NCBI RefSeq assembly: GCF_901827185.1
Contig: NZ_LR594671.1
Span: 186,001 to 250,000 of the forward strand
Direction of reading: 5' to 3'
Length of the DNA: 64,000 nucleotides
Origin: Variovorax sp. PBL-E5
GTDB taxonomy: Bacteria > Pseudomonadota > Gammaproteobacteria > Burkholderiales > Burkholderiaceae_C
Shown here: in pieces, positions 35,186-44,805 of the stretch
Layout of the letters: every line of letters starts with the position of its first letter
Numbering within the stretch: position 1 is the first letter of the stretch
The notes under the pieces: model-generated
Told to the model about the DNA's origin: nothing
Database searches by the model: none
Seen by the model: only the letters and a program-made list of their open reading frames with translations
Made by a program: the position numbers and the translations under genes

Positions 35186-36338
35186 AGACCGTGGGTTGAA
35201 TCCGGCTGATCGCGATCTCCTCGTCGCCGAAGATCTCGGCCCGCGTGAGGCGTCCGCTGGCGGTCTGCAGAAGGCATTCGAGCAGCTGCGCGCCCACCGT
35301 CTCGAGCGCTTCGCCCGCGAGGAGGGACGAGACATCGACATCGACGTTGTCGGCCAGCCGCTGCGCGGTCCGCGGGTTGCCCGTGATCTTGATCGTCGGC
35401 GCGATGGGGCAGCCCATGATGTTCATCTGGCCGGTGGTGAAGACGATCAGCTGGGCGCCGCCCGCGGCCAGGCCGGTCATCGACTCGGCCGCGGGCGCGG
35501 GCGTGTCCATCAGGTACAGGCCCTTGCCGGATGCGCGCTGGCCGTAGGGCAGCACGTCCTGGATGGTGCCGGTGCCGCCCTTGATGATGGCGCCCAGGGA
35601 CTTCTCCTCGATGCTGCTGATGCCGCCGCGGATGTTGTCCGGCACCGGGTTGGCGCCGCGGATGTCCACGCCGCGCGCATGCGCGTCGTCCTCGATCCGC
35701 TTCACCGCGGCGAAGATGGATTTCGCCACGCTCTCGTCGCGCGCGCGGCGCGCCAGCACGGTTTCGGCGCCCATCCATTCCGAGGTTTCCGACAGATAGA
35801 CCACGCCGCCCGCATCGACCACCTGGTCGGCCACCCAGCCGAGCGCGGGATTCGAGGCCAGGCCCGAGGTGGTGTCGGTGCCGCCGCATTCCACGCCGAG
35901 CGTCAGCGCCGAGAGCGGACATCGTTCGGGGCGCTGGGCCGTGGCGTTCTGCACCATCGACGCGAGGATGCGCATGCCCTTGGCGATGGCCTCCACGGTG
36001 CCGCCCACGTCCTGGATCGAGATGGACTCGACCGGCTTGCCGCTGGCGGCGATCGCCTCCGCGACCTTGCGCGCGGACACCTGCTCCAGGCTCACCACCA
36101 GCACGGCGGCGATGTTGGGATTGGATGCGAGTCCGACCTGCGTGCCGCGGAACAGTTCGTCGTCAGCGCCGAACTGCCCCCGGCCGTACCACACCGGCAG
36201 CGGCAGCGTGCCGCGCACGAGCTGCGCCAGATGACGGACCACGCCGTTGGCGTTGTCCATCACCGCGAGAATGGCGACGTGGTTGCGGATGCCGACCCGG
36301 CCGTCCGGGCGCCGGTAACCCCAGAAGGTGTGCGTCAT
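35184..36338 (-). CDS. UxaA family hydro-lyase, large subunit
   Basis: A 384-residue protein equal to the C-terminal domain of altronate/galactarate dehydratases. It starts TFWGYRRPDGRVGIRNHV and has LTLGVECGGTDTTSGLASNPALGW, EKSLGAIIKGGTGTIQDVLPYG, FTTGQMNIMGCPIAPTIKITGN and ends FGDEEIAISRIQ, cited in parts. The conserved cysteines around GVECGGTD and MGCPIAP probably hold the metal or cluster. The enzyme dehydrates a hydroxy acid. It is the last gene of the operon and overlaps the small SAF subunit by 4 nt, the split form known from SuyAB and some sugar-acid dehydratases. Confidence 0.87.
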   Translation of the reverse strand: MTHTFWGYRRPDGRVGIRNHVAILAVMDNANGVVRHLAQLVRGTLPLPVWYGRGQFGADDELFRGTQVGLASNPNIAAVLVVSLEQVSARKVAEAIAASGKPVESISIQDVGGTVEAIAKGMRILASMVQNATAQRPERCPLSALTLGVECGGTDTTSGLASNPALGWVADQVVDAGGVVYLSETSEWMGAETVLARRARDESVAKSIFAAVKRIEDDAHARGVDIRGANPVPDNIRGGISSIEEKSLGAIIKGGTGTIQDVLPYGQRASGKGLYLMDTPAPAAESMTGLAAGGAQLIVFTTGQMNIMGCPIAPTIKITGNPRTAQRLADNVDVDVSSLLAGEALETVGAQLLECLLQTASGRLTRAEIFGDEEIAISRIQPTV

Positions 36339-36631
36339 GGCCGGCCCTCCGCGCCCTGGAGGTCGCCGCGTCCGCGCTGGCTCTCGAGGTTGTGGACATG
36401 GACCAGCGCGCCTTCGCGGATCTCGCACATCGCTCGGCCGATCGATTCGCCGTACTTGATGATCTCGCCGTCCTGCGGGATGCGGCACAGCGCGATCTTG
36501 TGGCCGAAGGGCACCGCCTCGACGGCCGTCACCTGGGCGTCGCGCGTGCGCACGACCTCGCCCGATTCGACGTCGGCCAACAGGGTCGCGACGTTATCCT
36601 GCGGATGCAGGACGCTGGTTTTCATGTCCAT
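36335..36631 (-). CDS. UxaA family hydro-lyase, small SAF-domain subunit
   Basis: A 98-residue SAF-domain protein. Typical blocks are VTAVEAVPFGHKIALCRIPQDGEIIKYGESIGRAM and GALVHVHNLESQRGRGDLQG, quoted in pieces. It corresponds to the N-terminal domain of UxaA/GarD and to SuyA. It overlaps the upstream MmgE/PrpD gene by 38 nt and the downstream large subunit by 4 nt, so the pair is made together. The start MDMKTSVLHP is used; the longer upstream frame lies in PrpD-coding sequence. Confidence 0.85.
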   Translation of the reverse strand: MDMKTSVLHPQDNVATLLADVESGEVVRTRDAQVTAVEAVPFGHKIALCRIPQDGEIIKYGESIGRAMCEIREGALVHVHNLESQRGRGDLQGAEGRP

Positions 36632-38027
36632 CGTGGGTCTCCGAGAGTAGGGCGGCTGCAAGTGCCGCGTTGAACCGATCCATGTCCTGCGCATCCGGCA
36701 ATGCGCGCAATGCCAGATGCAGCCGCCGCGCCGCGGAATGGCCCACCGCCGGTTCGGCGCAGGCGAGAAACTTGGCGCCGAGCTGCGCTTCGTCCATCGG
36801 GTTGGCCGGGCTGCCGAGGTTGTGCCGGACGTAGGCCTCGTGCACCCGCCCGCCGCGCAGGGTCACGCGAACGCGTGCGGGAAACGAGGCGGGGTATTCG
36901 GGCAGCGCCGCGACCTTCCAGGTCACGCGGCTCGCGATCGCCCGCGCAATGGGATCCGCGCGCTGGGCCGCATCGAAGCTGCCGTTGTCCAGATGACCGT
37001 CGAGCAAGGCCCGCGCCATGCAGTACGGCGCCGAGAAGCGCGCCTCGTACGCGGTCTGCACGTTCAGCTTGCGCTCGCGCGGTTCGTACACGAGCGGCAC
37101 GTACAGGTCCGGCACCTCGCAGGCGATCTCCTCGATGTCGTCCCATCGCTCGGCTGCGATCGAGCCGGCCTCGCGCAGCTGAAGCATCGCCTGCACCTGC
37201 GGATGGACGCACAGACAGGCGGGATAGGGCTTGGGGCCCATGAGCTCGACTTCCCAGGGATCGCCGATGCGCGCGTCGATTCGCGAGGCATCGACCTCGG
37301 CGCGCGCATAGGAACGGAAGATGCCGAAGCGGCCCTCGAACACCGTCGCCGGCCCGGTGAATCCGGCCTTCGCCAGCTGCGCCGCCTTGATGCCGGCCGA
37401 TGCAGCCCAGCCGGGATGCATCTGCTTGACCGAACTGCCGTCCGCGAGGAACTCCATCGAGCCCGCCGCCATGCTGCCCGCGATGCCGAAGGCATGAAGC
37501 GCCTGCGCCGCATCGAGCCCGAGCAGGCGCGCGGCGACGCTGGTCGTCGCGAAGGTGCCGAGCACCGACGTGGACTGGAAGCCATGCAACTGGAAGCGGC
37601 CGGGTGCCAGCCGTCCGAGGCGCGCGGCGACTTCGTAGCCCACGATGGCGGCGGCCAGCATCTCGCGCGGACTCGCACCGAGATGCTGTGCGAGCCCGAG
37701 CGCGGCCGGAACGACCGCGGCGCTGGAATGCATCACCGCCGCCGCATGCAGGTCGTCGAAATCGAGCGCGTGCGCCAGCATGCCGTTGGCGAGGACCGCG
37801 TCGGACAGCGGCGCGCCGAAGCCCGCGCCCCAGACGCTCACCCGGCCCGGGCCGGCCTGCCGTGCCAGCGCGACACCCGCGGTGCCGGCGCCGCTGGCCA
37901 GCGCCGCCAGCGCGACGCCGAGCGTGTCTTCCATGCACAGGGCCGCGCGCGCATGCACGCGCGGCGGAATGTCCGACGCGGGCAAGCCGTGCAGCTGATT
38001 CACCAGTTTGCTGGCGATCGTTGCCAT
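36594..38027 (-). CDS. MmgE/PrpD family protein
   Basis: A 477-residue all-helical lyase or isomerase of the 2-methylcitrate dehydratase/cis-aconitate decarboxylase family. It opens ASKLVNQLHGLPASDIPPRV and contains AHALDFDDLHAAAVMHSSAAVVPAAL with the conserved aspartates, FGIAGSMAAGSMEFLADGSSVKQMHPGWAASAG and KPYPACLCVHP, described in parts. Substrates in this family are tri- or dicarboxylic acids; the one here is unknown. It starts 5 nt after the hyuB stop, so the two are coupled. Confidence 0.87.
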   Translation of the reverse strand: MATIASKLVNQLHGLPASDIPPRVHARAALCMEDTLGVALAALASGAGTAGVALARQAGPGRVSVWGAGFGAPLSDAVLANGMLAHALDFDDLHAAAVMHSSAAVVPAALGLAQHLGASPREMLAAAIVGYEVAARLGRLAPGRFQLHGFQSTSVLGTFATTSVAARLLGLDAAQALHAFGIAGSMAAGSMEFLADGSSVKQMHPGWAASAGIKAAQLAKAGFTGPATVFEGRFGIFRSYARAEVDASRIDARIGDPWEVELMGPKPYPACLCVHPQVQAMLQLREAGSIAAERWDDIEEIACEVPDLYVPLVYEPRERKLNVQTAYEARFSAPYCMARALLDGHLDNGSFDAAQRADPIARAIASRVTWKVAALPEYPASFPARVRVTLRGGRVHEAYVRHNLGSPANPMDEAQLGAKFLACAEPAVGHSAARRLHLALRALPDAQDMDRFNAALAAALLSETHDGHENQRPASAG

Positions 38028-38032
38028 GGGCG

Positions 38033-40042
38033 TCAATCGATGCGCCGCAGTTCGAAGCGGCTGCCTTGCTGGCAGCGCAGGATCGCGCAGGCGAAGGGGC
38101 CGAGCGGCAACGCGTCGTTCGAGCGCTGCGCATCGATCCGCACCCAGCCGCGCAGGCTCGGACCGTCGGGGTTGGCGATCTCGCACAGCACGCCGTCCGT
38201 CGCGCCCAGTCGTTGGGCCGACGCAGTCGAAAGGCTGAAGATGCGACGCGCGCCGTCGTACTGGTCGCTCTCGGTGGACTGCACCTGGAGCCGGACGCGC
38301 GCATCCATCATCGCGCGGCGAAGCCTGTCGGTGGCGCGTTCGTCCACCTCGCCGATATCGGTCAGCGCCACGCCGTAGCGCGCGCGTGCCATCTCGGCGC
38401 TGGTCACCCCCACGGCGACGTCGGCCGCCACGCGGGCCGGTTCGCGCAGCGCCGGGTCGCCCCAGCCGCCGCCGCCGGCGGTTTCGATGCGCAGGATGTC
38501 GTCCTGGTGCAATTCGAAGGCCGCGATCTTGCCGGGAATGGGCGAGGTCTCGATCGCCTTGCCCTCGCGCAGCACCGTGTAGCGGTTGCCCTGGCCGGCG
38601 CTGGCGCCCGCCACGCCGTAGGGCGGAATCGTGTTGCGGTCGGACAGAACCGAAAGCACGGCCTTCGCGTCCAGCACGCGGACTTCGCGCCGCATGCCGC
38701 AGCCGCCTCGGAAGCGGCCGTGGCCGTGGCTGTCGGCGCGGATCGCGATCTGCTCGACCTGCAGCGGCATCTCGCTTTCGATGACTTCCGCCGAGCCGAT
38801 CGAATTGAAGTCGCCCTCGGTGTAGGTGCGCGTCACGTGGCTGCCGTCGCCGCGCCCGGTCGCTGCGGTGCCGCCGGCCGGGTATTCGTAGAACAGGTAG
38901 AAGGGACGCGCGCCCTGGCGGCCGCCGCCGCCGGCGATGGAGGTGTGATTGCCGCTGCCCTTGAGGTCGCCCACCATCTTGGCCGGCACCGCCTGCCCCA
39001 GCGCGCCCGCGATGAGCGAGTCCAGCAATGTCTTGACCTCGACCGAGCCGGCACAGGCCACCGGTGCGCGGGCGTTGATGAAGCTGCCCTCGGGCGCGTG
39101 CACGCGGATCGGCTGGAAGGAGCCGTGGTTGATGGGCGTGTCCGGGTCGAGGAAGGCCTTCAGGATCGTCCCGGCCGAGTTGATCGCCATCGCCGGCCCC
39201 ACGTTCGTCGGTCCCGCGGTCTGGGGCGAGGCGTCGAAGAAGTCGACGTCGATGGTGTCGTCGTGCACCGTCATGCGAAGCCGCGCGACCAGCGGTTCGG
39301 CCGTGTGGCCGTTGCTCTCCACATAGCCTTCGGCGCAATAGACGCCGTTGGGGCAGGCGCGGATGCGTTCGCGCATCACCAGCTCGGCATTGGCGATCAG
39401 GGTGGCGATCGCGTTCAGCATCGTCGCGGTGCCGAAGCGCGTGCACAGCCGGCGCACGTGCTCGCCCGCCTTGGTGGCCGCGCCCATCATGGTCTCGAAG
39501 TCGCCGCGCCGCTCCGCCGGTGCGCGCATGTTGGCGAACAGCAGCTCCATGATCTCGCGGTGGATCCGGTGGCCGGTGGCGATCCGCGTGGGCGGTATGC
39601 GCACGCCTTCCTGGTAGATCTCGGTCGAGCGGCCGGTGATGCTGCCCGCCGTCATGCCGCCCACGTCGCCCCAGTGGCTGCGCACCGCGGAGAACGCGAC
39701 CAGCGTCGTGTCCACGAAGATGGGCTGGATCAGCAGGATGTCGTTGAGATGGGTGCCGCCGGTGTACGGGTCGTTGTGCAGGAAGGCGTCGCCGGGATGC
39801 ATGTCGCTGCCGTAGCTGCGAATGATCTCGCCGGCCGAATGCGGCACCGCGAAGATGTGGATGGGATTGTCGTCGAGCGATTGCGCCAGCAGCTTGCCGT
39901 CCGCCGTCAGCAGCGCGCACGAGAAGTCGTGGCCCTCGTAGATGATCGACGAAAAGGATGCGTGAATCACGTTGGCACGCATCTCGTTGACCACGGACAC
40001 CATGGACTCGCGGATGAGTTCGAGCTCGCCGAACCTGGACAT
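38033..40042 (-). CDS. Hydantoinase B/oxoprolinase family subunit
   Basis: A 669-residue HyuB-type subunit. The start MSRFGELELIRESMVSVVNEM follows AAGGAG. The family landmarks SSIIYEGHDFSCALLTADGKLLAQ, DAFLHNDPYTGGTHLNDI, SHWGDVGGMTAGS and GRFRGGCGMRREVRV are present in order. With HyuA it would form an ATP-dependent amidohydrolase that opens a cyclic amide (hydantoin, oxoproline, lactam) or a ketone carboxylase. Here hyuA and hyuB are unusually far apart, separated by aminotransferase, dehydrogenase and regulator genes of the same operon. Confidence 0.88.
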   Translation of the reverse strand: MSRFGELELIRESMVSVVNEMRANVIHASFSSIIYEGHDFSCALLTADGKLLAQSLDDNPIHIFAVPHSAGEIIRSYGSDMHPGDAFLHNDPYTGGTHLNDILLIQPIFVDTTLVAFSAVRSHWGDVGGMTAGSITGRSTEIYQEGVRIPPTRIATGHRIHREIMELLFANMRAPAERRGDFETMMGAATKAGEHVRRLCTRFGTATMLNAIATLIANAELVMRERIRACPNGVYCAEGYVESNGHTAEPLVARLRMTVHDDTIDVDFFDASPQTAGPTNVGPAMAINSAGTILKAFLDPDTPINHGSFQPIRVHAPEGSFINARAPVACAGSVEVKTLLDSLIAGALGQAVPAKMVGDLKGSGNHTSIAGGGGRQGARPFYLFYEYPAGGTAATGRGDGSHVTRTYTEGDFNSIGSAEVIESEMPLQVEQIAIRADSHGHGRFRGGCGMRREVRVLDAKAVLSVLSDRNTIPPYGVAGASAGQGNRYTVLREGKAIETSPIPGKIAAFELHQDDILRIETAGGGGWGDPALREPARVAADVAVGVTSAEMARARYGVALTDIGEVDERATDRLRRAMMDARVRLQVQSTESDQYDGARRIFSLSTASAQRLGATDGVLCEIANPDGPSLRGWVRIDAQRSNDALPLGPFACAILRCQQGSRFELRRID

Positions 40043-40058
40043 CGTCGGATCTCCTTGT

Positions 40059-41263
40059 CTACAACACGGAATGGAACGCGCGGAAGCTGCGCGCTGCGGG
40101 CGGGCGGTAGGTCTGCGCGCGGATGAACGATTCGTCCACCGTGATGCCCAGTCCCGGCTTGCGGGGCAATTCGATATGGCCCTGGACCGGCACCAGCGCA
40201 TCCGGGGCGACCTGGTGCGAGATCGATTCCAGCGGAACGAAATACTCGGTGATGAGGAAGTTCGGCATCGTGGCCGCGGCCTGGACTGTCGCGGCCAGCG
40301 CCACCGAGGTCGAGTTGTAGTTGTGCGGCGAGACGGCCACCATGAAAGGCTCGGCCATCGCGGCGATTTCCTTGAGCTCGAGGATGCCGCCGACGTTGGA
40401 CACGTCCGGGTTGATGATGTCCGCCGCCTCGGCCTCGAACACGGGTCGGAAGGCCGACTTGGTGTAAAGCTCCTCGCCGGTCACGATCGGCGTGCGCAGG
40501 CGCCGGCGGATCTGGGCCATGGCCTGGAGGTTGTGCGCCTGGCAGGGTTCCTCGAACCAGTAGATGCCGTATTCCTCGTAGCGCTGCGCGAGCGCGATCG
40601 CATGCATCGGCGCGAGCCGCCGATGGTTGTCGATCAGGATCTCCACGCCGTCGCCGACCGCGCTGCGCACCTCGGCCAGGATCTTGACGGCGACGTCCAT
40701 CTGCTCCCGGGTGGCGAAGGTGCGCCAGGGCTTGGGCAGCGGATCCATCTTGATGGCGTCGAAGCCCTGCGCCACCATCCTGGCGGCAGCCTGGGCGTGC
40801 TCGCGTGGCGTCTCGAGTCCGTAACCCCATCCGTTGGCGTAGACGCGGAAACGCTCGCGAACGGGACCGCCCAGCAGGTTGTAGACCGGTTGCCCGAGTG
40901 TGTGGCCCGCGGCGTCCCACATCGCCTGTTCCAGCGCGCTCAGCGCGGCGAACAACTCGAGCGAGCCGCGGCGCTGCGCAAAGTCGTCGAAGGCGATCTG
41001 GCAGAAGTTCTTGATGCCGAAGACGCTGCGGCCCTTCAGGCAGCGGCTCAGTTCGGCGATCTGCTCGACGATCGCCCGATCGCGGTCGTATTGCGTGTAG
41101 GCCTCGCCCCATCCGACCACGCCGTCGGCGGTCTCCACGCGCACGAACACGAGGTTCTTGCGCCAGTCCGGATTGATGACGAAGGTCTCGATGCGCTCGA
41201 TGGACGTCCCTGGCGGACATGGCGTTTCTGCGATCGCCGTCGCGGCGGCCGTCGCTGTCGAGC

Positions 41264-41267
<4 letters not shown>
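40059..41267 (-). CDS. Enolase superfamily (mandelate racemase/muconate lactonizing) dehydratase
   Basis: A 402-residue enzyme with the capping domain (VETADGVVGWGEAYTQYDRD) and TIM barrel of the superfamily. Catalytic elements in order: IKMDPL lysine, metal ligands D in LIDNHRR, E in YWFEEP and E in TGEELYTK, and the histidine in SPHNYNS. The pattern is of the MR subgroup that dehydrates sugar acids such as gluconate, galactonate and related compounds. It overlaps the aminotransferase by 4 nt and precedes hyuB by 16 nt. A polyhydroxy-acid substrate is the best guess. Confidence 0.87.
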
Positions 41268-42559
<1,292 letters not shown>

Positions 42560-42601
42560 GGAATCTCCTTGGGTCATGGGTGCGATGCGGTTTCGCGAAG
42601 A

Positions 42602-43312
42602 TCAGGCGGGGTTCTTGCGGGGCCGCCCGCGGCGCTTCGGCGGTGGCGGCTCCTGCCGGTCGACGGTGGAAAGAAAGCGGTCGCGGCCGGCGAGGATGTG
42701 CTGCTCGAACAGGCGCCCGGCGAGTTCGGGGTTGTGGTCGATCAGCGCGGCGAGGATTTCGCGATGCTCTTCCTTGGAGGTGTTCATGCTGTTGCCGGAA
42801 CGCAGGCCGCGCAGGCGATAGAGGCGCAATTCCTTGCTGAGCGAAATCTCGAGCTGGGCCAGGCGCGGGTTGTCGCTGAGCAGGAAGATCTGGCGATGGA
42901 ATTCCAGGTTGAGCGGCAGGTATTCTTCCGCGCTGCTCGCGGCGTCCATGCGCTCGAGCAGGCCGCCGAGCGCCTTCGCGGAGACTGCCGTCATGCGGCG
43001 CGCGGCCTCGGTCGCAGCCAGCCGCGCCAGGGCCATGCGGATGTCGAAGATCGCCACCACGTCCTTGAGGTTGACGTTGCGAACGAAGACGCCCCGGTTG
43101 CGGATGATCTCGACCAGCCCGATCTGCTCGAGCGCGCGCGTGACCTCGCGCACCGGCGCGCGGCTGACCTTGAGGTTCTCGGCCAGCCGCTTCTCGTTGA
43201 TGCGCGAGCCGGCCACGAGCTCGCCTCTCACCAGCATGCCTTCGATCTCGCGCTGGATGAGGTCGGTGAGGGAATGCTCTTCGAGGCTTTCGATGCTTTC
43301 TTTGTCTGACAT
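42602..43312 (-). CDS. GntR (FadR/FCD) regulator with AT-hook-like tail
   Basis: A 236-residue regulator placed inside the operon it probably controls. The winged HTH spans about residues 14-75 (LIQREIEGMLVRGELVAGSRINEKRLAENLKVSRAPVREVTRALEQ, in parts), with an all-helical FCD ligand domain after it (FDIRMALARLAA, LNLEFHRQIFLLSDNPRL, EEHREILAALIDHNPELAGRLFEQHI). The C-terminus ends PPPPKRRGRPRKNPA, with an RGRP core like an AT-hook, which is rare in this family. Start taken at MSDKESIES; MPPKKSIHT at 43339 is possible. Confidence 0.88.
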   Translation of the reverse strand: MSDKESIESLEEHSLTDLIQREIEGMLVRGELVAGSRINEKRLAENLKVSRAPVREVTRALEQIGLVEIIRNRGVFVRNVNLKDVVAIFDIRMALARLAATEAARRMTAVSAKALGGLLERMDAASSAEEYLPLNLEFHRQIFLLSDNPRLAQLEISLSKELRLYRLRGLRSGNSMNTSKEEHREILAALIDHNPELAGRLFEQHILAGRDRFLSTVDRQEPPPPKRRGRPRKNPA

Positions 43313-43341
43313 GGTGTGTATGCTTTTCTTCGGCGGCATCC

Positions 43342-44778
43342 TCAGTTCGAAAAGACGACCAGCTTCTGCTCCGTCATTTCCAGGATCGCGTGGTGCGGGC
43401 CTTCGCGGCCCAACCCGCTGTTCTTGATGCCGCCATAGGGAACCTGGTCCGGACGGAAGGTGGAGGTGCCATTGATGATGACGCCGCCGCATTCGATTCT
43501 CCGGATCGCCTCGAAGGCGGTGGCGATGGAGGCCGTGAAGACGCCGCAGTTCAGGCCGAACTCGGTGCTGTTGATCCAGCGGATCGGCTCGTCGAAATCG
43601 TCATACGCACGCACCACGATGACCGGGCCGAAGATCTCCTGGCAGACCACCTTCATGCTGTCCGTCACGTCCGTGATCACCGTGGGTTCGACGAAGGCGC
43701 CGCGGCGCTTGCCGCCGCACAGGATCTTCGCGCCGGCGGCCTCGGCTTCGCGCAGCCATGCCTCGATCCGCTCGGCGGCGGCTTCGTTGATGACGGGGCC
43801 GACATCCGTCTTCGCATCCAGCGGATCGCCCAGCACCATCTCGCGCACCACCGGCACGTGCAGGTCGAGGAAGCGGCCCAGCACGCTGCGATGGACGAAC
43901 AGGTTCTGCACCGAGATGCAGCTCTGTCCTGCCAGCCGGGTGCCGTGCAGCGCCGTCATCTTCGCGGCGCGCTCGAGGTCGGCGTCGGCATGCACGATGT
44001 TGGGCCCGAGGCCGCCGAGTTCGAGCAGCACGCGGCGCATGCCGGCGGCCTGCCGCACGGCCGCGCCGCCGCGCGAACTGCCGGTGAAGGTGATGAAGTT
44101 CACCTTGGGGTTGCGCACCAGCGCCTCGCCCACCGCCGTGCGCCCGTGCAGCAGATTCATCGCGCCCGCGGGTGCGCCGGCCTCGGCGAACAGCTCGATG
44201 GCCAGCCTGGCGCAGGTCGGTGCCTCGGGGGCCGACTTCATCACGACCGCATTGCCGGCGGCGAAGGCCGGCCCCAGCTTGTGGCAGCTGAGGTTGAACG
44301 GCGCGTTGAAGGGCACGATCGCGCCCACCACGCCGACCGGAAAGCGCAGCATCATCGCAAGCTTGCCGGCGCCCGCCGCGCTGCCATCCAGTGGCAGGTG
44401 ATCGCCCCGGATGCGGATGGCCTCCTCGGCGCACAGGCCGATCGTTTCGCTGGCGCGGCGGACTTCCTCGCGGGTGTCGCGCAGCACCTTGCCGGTTTCG
44501 CGCGTGATGGCCACCGCGATCTCCTCCAGCCGTTCGAGGATCGCGGCCTGCACGCGGCGCAGCACCGCGGCGCGCTCGTAGCCCGGCATCGCCGCCATGG
44601 CTGCCTTGGCGCGCGCGGCGGCCTCGACGGCCTCGTCGACCATGGCGCTCGACGCTTCGAGCGCGCGGCTGACGACCTGGCCGTTGTAGGGTGCGACGAC
44701 GTCGAAGGGCGTGCCCGCATCCGACCAGCGGCCGTCGATGAAATTGCGCGCAAGAGCTTTGGAAGGGTCAGAAGTCAT
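43342..44778 (-). CDS. NAD(P)-dependent aldehyde dehydrogenase
   Basis: A 478-residue ALDH with the catalytic cysteine in LAGQSCISVQN, the general base in LLELGGLGPNIV, cofactor-binding VPFNAPFNLSCHKLGPAFAAGN and FTGSSRGG, and the closing KNSGLGREGPHHAI. It resembles semialdehyde dehydrogenases acting on small acidic aldehydes. In this operon it would oxidise the aldehyde formed by the class III aminotransferase to a diacid. It lies between hyuA (27 nt) and the GntR gene (29 nt). Confidence 0.9.
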   Translation of the reverse strand: MTSDPSKALARNFIDGRWSDAGTPFDVVAPYNGQVVSRALEASSAMVDEAVEAAARAKAAMAAMPGYERAAVLRRVQAAILERLEEIAVAITRETGKVLRDTREEVRRASETIGLCAEEAIRIRGDHLPLDGSAAGAGKLAMMLRFPVGVVGAIVPFNAPFNLSCHKLGPAFAAGNAVVMKSAPEAPTCARLAIELFAEAGAPAGAMNLLHGRTAVGEALVRNPKVNFITFTGSSRGGAAVRQAAGMRRVLLELGGLGPNIVHADADLERAAKMTALHGTRLAGQSCISVQNLFVHRSVLGRFLDLHVPVVREMVLGDPLDAKTDVGPVINEAAAERIEAWLREAEAAGAKILCGGKRRGAFVEPTVITDVTDSMKVVCQEIFGPVIVVRAYDDFDEPIRWINSTEFGLNCGVFTASIATAFEAIRRIECGGVIINGTSTFRPDQVPYGGIKNSGLGREGPHHAILEMTEQKLVVFSN

Positions 44779-44805
44779 GTGGAAGCATCCCAGGTGGAAA
44801 CGTGC

